From Ailanthus altissimus (lineage: Eukaryota > Streptophyta > Magnoliopsida > Sapindales > Simaroubaceae), in contig OX327700.1 in NCBI GenBank assembly GCA_946807835.1, positions 27,936,001-28,000,000 of the forward strand: 64,000 nt of DNA, read 5' to 3'. A program made the position numbers and the translations under genes. A model generated the notes under the pieces. The model saw only the letters and a program-made list of their open reading frames with translations, did not search any database and had not been told where the DNA came from. Shown here one piece after another: positions 1-11,340 of the stretch; position 1 is the stretch's first letter, and the number at the start of each line of letters is the position of its first letter.

Positions 1-171
1 GCAATTTTCAGAATAAAGCAAAATAAAAGATATTGTGTCAGATTTGTTTCAAAGTTGGTTATAGTGCTCTTAAGTGTTGAAATTATTTTAATGAAGATTT
101 TGAGCCACAAAGTCAGATCAGTAATCAATAAGTTGAGGGTTTTATAAAGTTAAGGAGCACATAATTATTAG

Positions 172-415
172 AAATGGGCAGTCTTTAAAATTTTTGCATA
201 TAGACACTTGTATTTTTCACACTCTAGACAAACAAAAGCCTTTATTCTTGAATAATGCTTTGCGTGTGCCTAGTATGACAAAGAACTTGATTAGCATCTC
301 AAAACTAACTCTTGAAAATAATCTGAAAATTATTTTTGAGAAAAATATTTTTGTTATCAAAGATTTGAAAGAGAGACCTTTACTCAAAGGAATAGCTAAT
401 GGAGGATTGTATTAG
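172..415 (+). pseudogene. Copia-1 protease C-terminus / pre-integrase region
   Basis: The reading includes an NGQSLKFLHI stretch and then ALRVPSMTKNLISISKL, the conserved segment between protease and integrase zinc domain in plant Copia polyproteins (family form: L.VP...KNLIS.SKL). The open frame stops at 413-415. The upstream 170 bases are poorly readable. This is a fragment of a polyprotein, not a gene of its own. Confidence 0.85.
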
Positions 416-889
416 CTTATCTATTTTTCTCAGAATCACTCAAATCCTTCTACAAATCCCAGTTTAAGTCTATTCATGCCGTGTCCCTTTTTGCTCAATG
501 CAACATAAATAAAACCTTCATTGAGTTAAAAACTAATGTATCATACAAGCTTGAAGCATCTTTTAGTCCTTTAAATAAAAAATTTCATACTATATAAAGT
601 TTTATTTGTTGTTCAAAAATTAATGTAGCAACCAGTGTTATGCACAATAAATTTGGTCTTACAAATCTAGAAATTTTGAAGAAAATAGTTTCAGCTTGTA
701 ATATTGATATAAAGATCAATAAAGAATTCAATTTCAAACTCTGTAATGCTTGTCAAACGGGAAAGAACCATTTGCATCACTTTGACTGTCTAAAACTAAA
801 ATAACTAATGCTTTAGAATTGGTTCATTTTGATGTATGTGGTCAAACTTTAGTTCTATTAGGTGATAGTTATAAATACCATGTTAGCTT

Positions 890-1118
890 TGTAACACTAT
901 AGATTTAAGTTTTCTAGAGCCGTAGATAACAGGGCCAAGATGGATGAGGTGAGGGTTAGGTGCCAAAATCTCATATTGTCTGGTTATATAAAGTTTTTGA
1001 ACTATATATAAAGCCATTCTTAATTAGTATGAGACATATTGAAAGACCCAAGAACAAAATCATATAGGCTCAGACCCAAAGAAGATAATATTATAATATG
1101 TGAGAGTGAGTCATTATA
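890..1118 (+). repeat. TRIM-1 left LTR
   Basis: Begins TGTAACAC. Its end aligns with the right repeat (TCATTATA against TCATTACA). It contains about nine more bases than the right copy near its start, so the pair has diverged since insertion. Confidence 0.8.
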
Positions 1119-1120
1119 AA

Positions 1121-1132
1121 TGGTATCAAAAC
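1121..1132 (+). promoter_or_regulatory. TRIM-1 primer binding site
   Basis: TGGTATCAAAAC lies two bases after the left LTR. The usual plant tRNA-iMet-complementary site is TGGTATCAGAGC. Position and sequence both support the call. Confidence 0.75.
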
Positions 1133-1289
1133 TAGACCTACCTTATGGTATGGGCTAGTGAGCTTGCAGTTTGGGTTACAGAGAGTGCACACGTGTCGTA
1201 CAACCTTGAGAGTCTAGCCCACATAAATCAGTTATGTGTCTCCAGAGTCCTAACGCATACGGGGTAGTATGTCCTTAAGGGGACACACC

Positions 1290-1509
1290 TGAGATCAAAG
1301 ATTTCTGAGGCCATAGATAATAGGGCCAAAATAGATGAGGTAAGGATTAGGTGCAAAAATCTCATCGCTTGGTTAGATAAAGTTTTATATATATATATAT
1401 ATAGCCCCTTCTCAATCAACAAAAGGCCTTTTAAGGAGACTCAAAAATAAAACGTATAGGCCAAAGCTCAAAGTAGATAATATCATATGTGTGGGAGTGG
1501 ATCATTACA
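1290..1509 (+). repeat. TRIM-1 right LTR
   Basis: Shares the GGGCCAA(A/G)AT.GATGAGGT block and the TCATTA(C/T)A end with the left copy. It is preceded by AAGGGGACACACC, a weak polypurine tract at 1277-1289. It contains an (AT)n run near 1388-1402. Confidence 0.75.
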
Positions 1510-2579
1510 AGCTTTCTTGATGATTTTACTAGATTTGTGTAGATCTATCCCTTGACACAAAAATCACAAGTCTTGAAGTATTTCAACATTTTTAAAAACA
1601 TGTTGAAAGATTGTTGGACAAGAAAATTAAAGTATTTCAATTTGACTTTGGGGGAGATTCAAAAAATTAACCAAAATTCTATAACAACAAGGGATAGAAC
1701 ATAGGTTTTCTTACCCTTACACTCATAACTAAAATGAGAGAGTTGAGAGGAAACACAAACATGTAGTAGTGAATGATTCAAGTTTATTAATACAAAGAAA
1801 ATGCAATTGAACTATTGGTGGGAAGCTTTCTTAACAATAACTTTCCTCATTAATAAAATGCCATTATCTGTGTTGAATTACAATTTACCATTTAAACTAC
1901 TATCTAACCATAAACCAGACTACAACTTAATAAGAATCTTTGAGTGCACCTGTTTTCCTTATCTCAGACCATACCAAAGACACAAGCTTATTTTTCATAA
2001 TGAAAATGTGTTTTTGTTGGTTATAGTTTTCAACACAAAGGGAATAAGTGTACAAATTCTAAAGGTAGAATTTTTATTTCAAGACATGTCAACTTTGATG
2101 AGATTGACTTTCCATTTAAAAATGATCCTAAATTTAATAATGTCAATACACTTCACAATCAAGATAGCACTTCTGCTTCTTTTTAAAACATTATTGTTTC
2201 TTATTCTCCTGAAATACTCTTCCCTTCTAACCATACTAATACAAGTCCTAAGGCACATTGTGAGTATGAGAAAAGAACTTTGCATACTTTAATTCTATGT
2301 TTAAACACTGAAATATCGGAAAATAGTGCTACTACTGCTCATTCTGAACCTCATATCTCTTCACATAACTCAATAGCTTCTAAATCATCCTCAAAATCAC
2401 CAAAAATATCTCTCAAGTTTAAAAGTGTGCAAAAACAAATTGAGAATATACATCCAATGCAACAAGATCTAAGGCTAAAATCTTTAAGCCTAAGATATAT
2501 TTTGCAAGGCTTCAAACAGCTAAGGATGTTATACCAGAAATAGTAGAAGAGGCCATAAAATTTCTAGCTTAAAGATAGG

Positions 2580-3262
2580 CTATGATAGAGGAGTATAAAT
2601 CTTTAATGAAGAATCATACTTGGTCCTTAATACTATATACTTTTGATTTGAAATTAAAAGGAGACAAGTAGGTTTTTAGGATCAAGAGGAATCCATATAG
2701 AAGTATAGCTAGATACAAAGCCAGATTAGTGGCTAAAGAGTTTAATCAAACTCCTAAAGTTGATTATACTAAGACTTTTAGTCAATTATGAAGGCTAGTA
2801 CCATCAGAATAATATTGAGTTTAGCAGTAACAAAGGGATAAAAAAAAAAGATAAGTTGATATCAACAATACCTTTTTAAATGGTAATCTGAATGAGATTG
2901 TTTTCATGTCTCAATCAAAAGGCTTTATTCATCCTAGAAAACCTAATTATGTTTGTAGATTGTAGAAATCACTATATGGTTTGAAACAAGCACCCAGGGC
3001 TTAGTTTGATAAATTCAAGCCTACCTTATTAAGTTAGAGGTTTTATAATCTTAAGTCAGATGTATCAATCTTTGTCAAGAAAGATGCTGAGCATATCAAC
3101 ATAATGTTGATATATATAGAAGACATTATCATAAATGGGGATGATTCAGCTTTGTTGCAGTAGTTTATTGATCAGTTTAATGATGTATTTGCCTTAAAGG
3201 AACTTGGTGAGCTTAACTACTTTCTTGGCATTGAAGTTACAAGGAGAGGAAGAACTTTACAT
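2580..3262 (+). pseudogene. Copia-1 reverse transcriptase, decayed
   Basis: Starts with the typical entry MIEEYKSLMKNHTWSL and contains the SLYGLKQAPRA motif near 2968-3000 with stops around it. The active-site box near 3109-3130 reads YIED instead of YVDD, so the first catalytic Asp is replaced by Glu. Several in-frame stops are present. Confidence 0.85.
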
Positions 3263-4060
3263 TTGTCTCAGCATAAGTATATTATAGATTTATTAAAGAA
3301 AACAAACATAGCTAGTGCTAATGGTTATCCCAATTCAATGAGTACAAGTGTCAAGCTTTGTCAACAGACTAATAAATTATTTATTGATATGACATTATAC
3401 AAAAGTGTCATAGACGCATTGCAATATTATGCAAACTCACTGGGCCAAAAAAATTTATTTGTTGATAATAAGCATAGTCAATTTTTGTCCTCACCAACTC
3501 TCACTCACTGGACTTTTTGTAAGAAAATTCTAAGATATCTACAAGACTCTAAGGATGTTGGTTTAATTTTTGAACCTAGAAAATGTCTGGATGTAATAGC
3601 CTTCATTGATGCTAATTGTGCATGTGATGAGTTGGACAAGAAATCAATTAGAGACAATTGTGTTTTTCTTATTGGTAATTTAGTTTTTTGGAGTTTAAGA
3701 AAACAAAAGGCAATCTCTTGATCAAGCACAGAGTTAGAGTATTGAGCCTTAGCTCAAGTGACTGCTGAAGTTACATAGATTCAATCTCTATTATTTGAAA
3801 TTGAAATTTAGTTCTTCAAAATTCTTATAATCTGGTGTGATAACTAAAGGACAATAGCTTTAGCTACAAATCCTGTCTTTCATAATCGCAAAAAACATAT
3901 AGAAATGAATATACACTTTGTCCGTGACAAGATTATCAATCAAGAAGCTCAAGTAAGATACTAAGATACATTCTTACATCTAAGCACATAGCAAATTTAT
4001 TTACAAAGGCACTTTGGATTTCCGGGTTCAAGATGTTAGCTTCCAAACTCAAACTCTCTT
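3263..4060 (+). pseudogene. Copia-1 RT C-terminus and RNase H, decayed
   Basis: The open stretch 3263-3721 reads through the RT connection (SQHKYIIDLLKKTNI) into RNase H (VIAFIDANCACDELDKKS, then NLVFWSLRKQKAIS). After a stop the sequence continues with SSTELEY, then an IWCDN segment and an HIEMNIHFVRDK segment, the standard end of Copia RNase H. Confidence 0.85.
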
Positions 4061-4140
4061 CTTGATCCTTGAGTTTGAAGGGGAATGAAAGTAAGGGCTT
4101 CACAATAGCTAATAAAAAAGATGTTAACGTGGAGGAGAAC

Positions 4141-4440
4141 TGTTGATGTGGTGCTAATGTGGCTACAGAGTGGGGCCTAGAAAAACTGAGTTAATTAGAA
4201 AGATATTTATGCAAAATTTGTGTAACAAATTTATCCGCAAAACTGCAACTTGCATTCTTTTATTGATTAGATATTTCCAAAAGTAGATTTACTTATATAA
4301 ATACCATAAGCAATTCTTTGTTGATTAATTAATTCATAGATTAATCAATAACAGCTTGAGAATTGCATTTTTCCCGAACCTCTATATTTTCTTTCATGTT
4401 CCTGAAAAATTCTTGAAGTTGCTTTTCTTAGTACTCTTTA
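4141..4440 (+). repeat. Candidate 3' LTR of Copia-1
   Basis: TGTTGATGTGG at 4141 follows a purine-rich stretch (GTGGAGGAGAAC, 4129-4140) about 75 bp after the end of pol, where a Copia polypurine tract and 3' LTR should lie. The region holds a TATA-like stretch and ends in pyrimidine-rich sequence. Its 3' border is a guess because the partner LTR is outside the window. Confidence 0.5.
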
Positions 4441-5416
4441 GCCATATGGCTGACAAGCCAAGTCATGCTGATGAGAAACCTAATAACCCCATTACATCTT
4501 CACTCTTTTTTCTGTTTCTCAAAATGGAAAGTGACTCAAATTTGTCATGAAATTTCAAGAAAACTAACAAATGTAATCCAAGCAATAAAGCAATTAAAAT
4601 AATGATGATATCGATATTGATCCTAATGAACTTATTAAAGTGGGGTCCCTCTAGATTTCCACTAGCTTATTCAAGGTCCTTATTGTACTAGCTAGGTGAT
4701 CCTTGAGGTGGAAGAAGGGTCAAGTGGGTCACGCTTGATCCTCTTCTCAAATATTATAATGCTCTAAGTTGGTTAAAGCAAAAGAGTGCTGGTGACTCAA
4801 ACATTAGTTCTTTCTCACCCAATAAAAATATTATGCTACATAAAGTTGGTTAAAATCTCTTTCTGAATACTCATTCCTCATTTCTCTGTGTTTTTGTTTG
4901 CTTACGCAGTTGTTGAGTTTGTGCACAAGCTCATAATAATGGTCCAGGTTCCATTTCTATATGTATTGGAAATGGAAAGAGCACACGTTTACATTAATTC
5001 AGAGGAACTCAACAGTCCTCGACGCTCACTTAAACTTTTATGTTTGCTGACATCAAATGAGTAAAAAAAAAAAAAAGATAATAAATAAATAAATAAGCAA
5101 AGGTTTCTGGGAAAATGGTAGCAGCCCTCTTTCTCTGGCTGTAGATTGTGGAATCCTATGAGAAAGTGGCATAAGCTTGTCTGTACACTGCAATAATAAA
5201 TATGTTTCACCGTTATAAAAAATCATTCTCCAGATAGTTTGTATTTTATATATCTAATTTCCAGTGAATTGTGGAAATGCATGGTTAATATATAGATCTA
5301 TAAAATTAAGTTAAATTTATGGTTGATTTAGTATAAAAGTGTTTTTACTAAAGTACTCCAAAAATATAGTGAATAAATTATTGGTACACATTAATTTCAC
5401 TTTTGCAATTAGATAT
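4441..5416. other. Gene-free interval between Copia-1 and Gypsy-A
   Basis: At 4444 an ATG starts MADKPSHADEKPNNPIT, which resembles the start of some plant Copia gag proteins. It stops at 4548-4550 with no gag domain and no primer site between it and the preceding LTR-like repeat, so it may be a fragment of a second copy. The rest shows no coding pattern. An A-rich stretch lies at about 5060-5100 (A14, then TAAA repeats). Confidence 0.5.
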
Positions 5417-8400
5417 TGTAATACACGTATTTTATAATTGAGAATTTTAGAAAAATAAATAAATAAATAAAATTAAGTAAGCGGTGGCCATTTGTCTATA
5501 TATATATATATATTTGTTTTATTTTACTTCATTTAAGAGGAAGCAAAATTGAATAAAGAGGAAGAAGCAAAGCTTAACATAAGAGAGAAAAGAAAGAAAG
5601 AGAAAAAAAAAAGGAAATAAGAAAAAAGAGAAAAGGAAGCTGAGAAAAAAAAAAGAAGAAAAAGAAAAAGTGAAAAAAAGAAATAAAATAGTCAATAAAG
5701 AAATAAAAAATTAAAATTTAAAAAAAAATTAATTTAGGCAGTTAGATTTATACTTAATAATTTAATGAGTAATAATTTTACGATATTATAATATTTATAT
5801 TTCAATATTTATAATACGTATTGGTACTAATAATATATTTTTACATCATATGATATAGGAGGTATGTCAATAGCGGGTAGATATCAAAATTCAGACCTAG
5901 TTCAGGATTAGCGTACTTTTGTGAGTAGACAATTATATATATTTTATATATTTTTAATACAATAGTTTATGATTTAATTACACGTCATCAGATTTAGTCA
6001 TCATTTATTTTAGACAGATAAGTATTTATGTTAATTACTATATTCAAAAATATTTTTAGAATTATTATAGGGTAGTTTATGATTACGTTCAATACAGAAA
6101 TAATTATTTTAGAATAATCATGTTTCTATAATATTATATAGTAGTAATTTTTGAACCATCATATGTGTACAATCTCATTTAGTGTAATTGCTCTGCGCAT
6201 GCGTTAGACTAGTTTAGTTTGCTCTACCCAAGCGATGCAGCATTTCGCCGGGTTAGACCAGTTCAGATCCACTGCTCTGCCTGTGCGTGAATTACTTTAC
6301 TAGATTAGACCAATTTTTCTCTGAATGTAGTTTGGTGTGATTTTCAATATATATGTAATACATGTTTTCAGATTCGGCTTGATAATATATATTATGATAG
6401 TTTACGCTTTTAGATTTACAAATCCTTAGTATTATTTTATGATTTTAATTTTAACACAGATTTTATGACAGCTCATGCTTTCAGTACAAGTTTATTGACT
6501 ACATAGTATACAATTTTATGATTATTTTATTTTATAGATTTATATGTGTACAATACATATAAAGTATATAATATTTTTTAATTATGTCCACTCACTGAGC
6601 CACAAGCTTACTTTTTTTTTTTTTGCTTATTTTTTTTAATTTATTACAAAAATTTATGCAGTGTGATATAGTCTTCACATTTTGAGGTTCGTCCATGATA
6701 CGCATAGTATAACACCTATGTCATAGGGGGAGAGAGAGAGAGAGTTAGTGAAAAATTTTAAGTAATAAAATAATAAAACTTAGTGAATGGATTATTAATG
6801 GAGAGATGATAACACGTGGACGCGATGACACTTTTTAATTAGATATATGGCCGACTAAATTTATTTTATTTGAGAACTTTGTTTCATTTTACTTAAGGGA
6901 GTGAGAAAAGAAATGAAACACAATTGAAAGAGAGAAGAAGAAAAGAAAGAAAAAAAAAGAAACCGAGAAGAAAGAAGAAGAAAAAGAGAAAGAGAAAGAG
7001 AAAGAGAAGAGAAGAAGAAAAAGAAAAGAGCAGCCAGAGAAATAGAAAGAAAAAGAAAATTAAATAAATAAGAAATTTTAGGAAATTAGTTTGGGTGGTT
7101 AGATTTATATTCAGTATTTTAACGGGTAATAATTTTACGATATTAGAATATTTATATATCAATATTATAATACATATCGATACTAATAATGTATTTTTAC
7201 ACCCTATGATATAGGAGGTGTGTCGATAGTGGGTAGATCTCAAAATCCAAATCCAGCTCGGGATTAGTGCACTTTTGTGAGTGGATAACTATATATATTT
7301 TATATGTTTTTAATACAGCCGTTTATGATTAAATTACGCGTTATCAAATTTAATCATGATTTATTTTAAACAAATAAATATTTATGCTATTTAGTATATT
7401 CAAAAATATTTTAGAATTTATTATAGTATAGTTTATGATTACATTAAGTATAGAAATATTTATTTTAGAATAATTATAGTCATGATATTATATAATAGTA
7501 ATTTTTGAACCATCATATGCGTACCCTCCCCTTTAGTATAGTTATTCTGCGCATGTGTTAGACCAGTTTAGTTTGCTTTACTCGAGTGATGTAACATTCC
7601 ACTGATTAAACCAGCTCAGATCCCCCGTTCTGCCTGTGCATGAGTTACTTCGCTAGGTTAGACCAATTTTTCCCCGAGTGCAAGTTTGGTGTAGTTTTCA
7701 ATGTATACGTAATATATGTTTCCAGAGCTATGTTACATATATTCAGCTTGATAATAGATTTTATGATAGTTTATACTTTCAGATTTTCAGATCCCCAATA
7801 TTATATTATGATTTTAGTTTTAGCACAGATTTTTATGACAACTTATATTTTAGTACAAGTTTATTGACTACTCAGTATACAGTTTCATGATTATTTTATC
7901 TTACAGATTTATATGTGTACAATACATATAAAGTATATAATATTTTCATATTATGTCCACTCACTGAGCCACAAGCTCACTCTTTTTTCTATTTTTCCCA
8001 AGTTGTCATAGGAATTCGTGCAGTGTGATACAATCATCATATTTTGAGGTTGGCCTACGACACGCATAGCTGCATAAGTGTCTCATTCTATGTATTTGTA
8101 TATCTTTTTGTATATTGGAGTACATGTGTACACTTTCTATTGAGGCAGGTAGCCTCATTGTATTATATGTATGAGTAAAGAGTATGTTAGTCCCACGTCA
8201 TCGTAGGATCCGTCTTGATTCTCGAGGATGGCTCGGGTCGGGTCCTGTCACATAGCTACATGAGTACCTCAGTCTATGTATTTATAAATCTTTTTTATAT
8301 ATTGGAGTACACGTGTATACTTTTGTTGAGGCAGATAGCCTCGTTGTATCAAATGTATGAGTAAAGAGTATGTTAATCACATGTCATCGTAGGATCCAAC

Positions 8401-8436
8401 TCGATTCTTGAGAAGGGCTCAGATAGGGTCCTATCA
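5417..8436 (+). repeat. Gypsy-A 5' LTR, interrupted by a solo LTR
   Basis: The left part 5417-6707 aligns with the 3' LTR from its TGTAATACAC start. The right part 8256-8436 aligns with the 3' LTR end (GTACA(C/T)GTGTA, AGTATGTTA, final TATCA). Excluding the solo LTR and one target copy it is about 1,470 bp, against 1,514 bp for the 3' LTR. It includes a purine tract at about 5525-5710 (GAAA/GAGAA-rich) whose opposite strand gives spurious Phe/Leu-rich frames. Confidence 0.88.
6708..8250 (+). mobile_element. Solo LTR (Gypsy-A family) inside the Gypsy-A 5' LTR
   Basis: A 1,543-bp sequence related to both Gypsy-A LTRs over most of its length is flanked by a perfect target duplication CATAG (6703-6707 and 8251-8255). 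It ends GGGTCCTGTCA like other family LTRs and starts TATAACACC, where family members have TG, consistent with a G-to-A change. Its first 150-200 bp differ clearly from the other two copies, suggesting a sister subfamily. There are no internal genes, so it is what remains after LTR-LTR recombination. It also holds an (AG)n run near 6730-6744 and a purine-rich tract at about 6893-7060. Confidence 0.88.
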
Positions 8437-8439
8437 GTT

Positions 8440-8455
8440 TGGTATCAAAGCATGG
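8440..8455 (+). promoter_or_regulatory. Gypsy-A primer binding site
   Basis: TGGTATCAAAGCATGG lies three bases after the 5' LTR end (8436). It differs by one base (A for G) from TGGTATCAGAGC within the first 12 positions, so the primer is expected to be initiator-Met tRNA. Confidence 0.85.
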
Positions 8456-8607
8456 TTTTAAATTCTGTAGACTAGTACATGATACATGCATGTTAGAGAT
8501 GTCATTAATGATTTATTGTATTTTATAGATTTATATCATGTGTTCATGTGGCTGACCTCGCACAAAACTTGTGACTGAACTGGGAGCTTCCTCTGTACCA
8601 GATAGAA

Positions 8608-9930
8608 TGGAGGAACTTATTAGAGAGGAAGTAGTTGAGTCAATTCCCCATGTACCCATACCTCAAACCTAGCCAAATCTTATTATAGAGGAGATACACC
8701 CTCAGCTAGTGCCATAACTTGTGATATAGCCTACACATGGACAACCTGATAGACCTGCCTTAGAGCAATCCATAAATAAACTGACTTAGTTAGTTACAGT
8801 TGCAGTGAAGAGACAAACATAGAGACAACCCATGAGAAAAAACACAATAGAGCGTGTTCATAGTTTAGGGGCAGAAAATTTTTCAAGCATTACAGAGCCA
8901 GCTGATGCAGAGTCATGGCTGACTAGATTCGAACAGATATTTGATGTTATGAGATGTACTGATGATGAGAGGGTTTCCTTTACTATATTTTTACTTGAGG
9001 GTGGGGCATACCACTGGTGGAGATCAGTATCACGTAGATATGGATGGGTAATTAGTTGAGCTGAATTTTGTAAAGAATTTAATGTTAAATTCTTTCCTAT
9101 ATTTACCAAGACATATAGGCTAGTAAGTTCTTTGAGCTAGAACAGGGATCGACGATAGTGGAGGAATACGAGAATCGATTTATAGAGTTATCGAGATTCG
9201 CTTCGTATGCAATACAAGATGAGAGGGATAAATGTAAGATATTTGAACAGGGCCTTAGAGGCAATATCAAGACAATAATTACAGCTCTGGGGCACAGTGA
9301 TTTCAGTGAGTTAGTAAGGGCTGCAATGAGAGTTGAGAGAAGTATGGTAGAGGCACGCAGAGCCCAATTATTCAAGCAGAAATCAAGTCATAGTTGGTCA
9401 GTTGGTGAATCAAGTAGTAGTCGAGCATCTAGAAAAGAGACATCCCATGCAGGGTATTCCAATAGACAACAGTATGGTTAGAGCCCTATGCTATCAGGAG
9501 AATAGAGATAGAGTTCTAGCCAGATTTTTTTGCCTCTATCTGTTGGATGCAACATAGAAAGTCAAAGGCCTCGATGTGGTAGCCAGTTAAGTAGTAGTGC
9601 TAGCATGAGAAGGTACCCTCAATTTTTCATTTGTTGCAGAAGTCATGAGGGATAGTGTCTGAGATGTTTTAGAGGTTGCTACCATTGCAGACAAACTAGA
9701 AATTTGAGGAGAGATTGCCATCTTTTTCTTTGGAGTAGCAGTTTAGTATATGGTACAGTTTCTCATGGTTTTCAAGGTAGCAGTGGCAATATTCAAATAC
9801 ATAGAGGATCTTAGACATGAGAGTCTATCTCTAATACTGGTGTATAGCTTAGAACTTTAAAAGATAGTAGAGATCTACAGAGGGGTCAGCCAGGTCAACC
9901 TCATAGTTAGGCACGTATATTTGCTTTGAC
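8608..9930 (+). pseudogene. Gypsy-A gag (capsid and zinc knuckle), decayed
   Basis: The 8832-9059 frame encodes FSSITEPADAESWLTRFEQIF and later GGAYHWWRSV, the standard Ty3/Gypsy capsid entry. It continues in another frame at 9158-9481 (VEEYENRFIELSRFA, KIFEQGLRGNIK). A CCHC-type knuckle near 9675-9720 reads CYHCRQTRNLRRDC, where the His position is Asn, so this metal ligand is lost. Stops occur between blocks. The ATG at 8608 is the likely original gag start but is not certain. Confidence 0.85.
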
Positions 9931-9959
9931 TCAGCAAGAGGCACAAGCTACCCTAGATG

Positions 9960-10400
9960 CTGTTACAGGTATGCTGATTATTTTTGACTGAGAGGCACAT
10001 ATTCTAATAGATCCGGGCTCTACGTATTCTTTCATTTCTCGTATTTTTGTTGTGTATGCGGATAAAGTTTTAAAAACCCTAGATTGTAGTTTAGTAGTAG
10101 CCACACCAGTTGGAGAATCATTATTAGCTAAGATTGTATTTTAGGATTATGTTATTAAGATGGGTAGTAGTGAGACGGTAGCAGACTTAATTCTTTTTTA
10201 TATACATAATTTTGATACAATACTTAGGATAGACTGGTTAGCTAATCACTATACTACGGTAGACTATTTTCAAAAAGAGGTTATATTTAAAAGACATAGA
10301 GCCTGATATTATTTTTTGTGGAGAGCGACGAGTTCTTCCATCCCATGTTATATCTGCTATGATAGCTAAACGGTTACTCAGAAAATGATGTTTAGCCGAT
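9960..10400 (+). pseudogene. Gypsy-A aspartic protease, decayed
   Basis: Around 10000-10040 the translation reads LIDPGSTYSFIS, matching the family motif D-S/T-G-(S/A)-T with Pro replacing the second residue. Downstream, LDCSLVVATPVGES and the ILRIDWL segment are typical of the protease-RT linker of plant Ty3 elements. In-frame stops are present. Confidence 0.8.
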
Positions 10401-11340
10401 TTGGCACATGCTATTGATACTAGAGTCAATGAGGCTAAATTAGAAGATATTCTGGTGGTCAGAGATTTTTCAGATGTATTTCCTAAAGATCTTCCAAGCT
10501 TACCACCAGATAGAGAGATTGATTTTGGTATTAATTTGGTTCTAGGCACAACTCTTATCTCCAGAGCAGCATATAGAATGGCCCCCTCAGAGTTAAAAGA
10601 ATTAAAAACTCAGTTACAAGAATTGGTAGATAAGGGTTTCATCAGACCTAGTGTATCACCATGGGGAGCACCAATATTGTTTGTTAAAAAGAAGGATGAA
10701 ACTTTGAGGCTATGCATTAATTATTGGGAGCTAAATAAAGTCACTATATGCAACAAGTACTCACTGCCTCACATTAATGATTTATTTGATTAGTTACAAG
10801 GTACAAAGGTTTTCTCAAAGATCGATCTACGATCAGGGTATCATCTGTTAAAGATCAGAGATATTGATGTGGCTAAGACTGCCTTCAAAACTCGATATAA
10901 ACATTATGAATTTTTAGTAATGCCATTTAGGTTGACTAATACTCCAACTGCATCCATAGACTTTATGAATAAAGTATTTCGTCTTTATCTTGATTGATTT
11001 GTTATAGTATTTATTGATGATATTCTTATATATTCACAGAGTACAGAGGAGCATGCAGAGCATTTGAGGATAGTGTTATAGATTTTGAGGAATAAACAGT
11101 TATATGCTAAGTTCAGTAAATGTCAATTCTGGCTAGATAAAGTTATATTTTTAGGCCATGTAATCTCAACAGATGAAATTTATGTGGATCCTCAGAAAAT
11201 TAAAGCTGTGGTAAACTAGAAGTGACCAGCTAATGTATTAGAAATTAGAAGTTTTTTCGGTCTAGTAGGTTATTATCATAGATTTGTTAAGGACTTCTCT
11301 AAGATTACTACACCAATTATAAAGTTAACCATATAAAATG
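10401..11340 (+). pseudogene. Gypsy-A reverse transcriptase, decayed
   Basis: The open stretch 10401-10793 encodes the linker [20 protein letters not shown] and then [20 protein letters not shown], an RT N-terminal signature. After a stop the text continues with [11 protein letters not shown], the FLVMPF box and the active site FIDDILIYS near 11009-11035. Thumb-region FLGHVIS follows near 11149. Stops at several points rule out function. Confidence 0.9.

Larger units (their letters stand above)
890..1509 (+). mobile_element. TRIM-1: terminal-repeat retrotransposon in miniature
   Basis: This 620-bp insertion starts TGTAA, ends TTACA, and is flanked by a perfect 5-bp target duplication AGCTT (885-889 and 1510-1514). 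Two related direct repeats of about 220-230 bp (890-1118 and 1290-1509) act as LTRs; both share the GATAA(C/T)AGGGCCAA block. Two bases after the first repeat lies TGGTATCAAAAC, matching 10 of 12 bases of the plant initiator-Met tRNA primer site. A short purine run AAGGGGA precedes the second repeat. The internal part is only about 170 bp and non-coding. Size and structure fit the TRIM class, which needs another element's enzymes to move. Removing it restores the Copia integrase frame. Confidence 0.9.
600..2290 (+). pseudogene. Copia-1 integrase, split by a TRIM insertion
   Basis: From about 637 the translation shows a decayed HHCC zinc domain: a His followed by FGLTNLEILKKI and a later CNAC pair. 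The catalytic core follows and breaks at 889. It resumes at 1510 with codons for the conserved SF.DDFTRF segment, so the 620 bases between are an insertion. The C-terminal integrase region is readable to about 2050 (YWWEAFLTITFLINKMP, then PFKLLSNHKPDY and FECTCFPYLRPYQRHK). Later codons are frameshifted. Non-functional. Confidence 0.85.
1..4440 (+). mobile_element. Degenerate Ty1/Copia retrotransposon (Copia-1), 5' end outside window
   Basis: Translated pieces follow the Ty1/Copia pol order: protease/pre-integrase, integrase, reverse transcriptase, RNase H, then a candidate polypurine tract and 3' LTR. Every domain carries stops and frameshifts, so the element cannot be autonomous. The 5' LTR and gag lie beyond the left window edge. 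A 620-bp TRIM at 890-1509 interrupts the integrase. Domain order identifies the superfamily securely; I did not assign a lineage. Confidence 0.9.

Noticed and set aside
890..1509. TRIM-1 as a Cassandra-type element
   Set aside because: Cassandra LTRs carry a 5S rRNA-like segment with polymerase III boxes; no such sequence was seen in the LTRs here or in TRIM-2.
5495..5513. (AT)n runs here, at 1388-1402, 22083-22100 and 39379-39398 as notable loci
   Set aside because: Simple microsatellites common in AT-rich plant DNA; mentioned only as markers within their elements.
6893..7243. Minus-strand open frame rich in Phe and Leu
   Set aside because: It is the complement of a GAAA/GAGAA-rich purine tract inside an LTR; no domain, and the composition explains the length.
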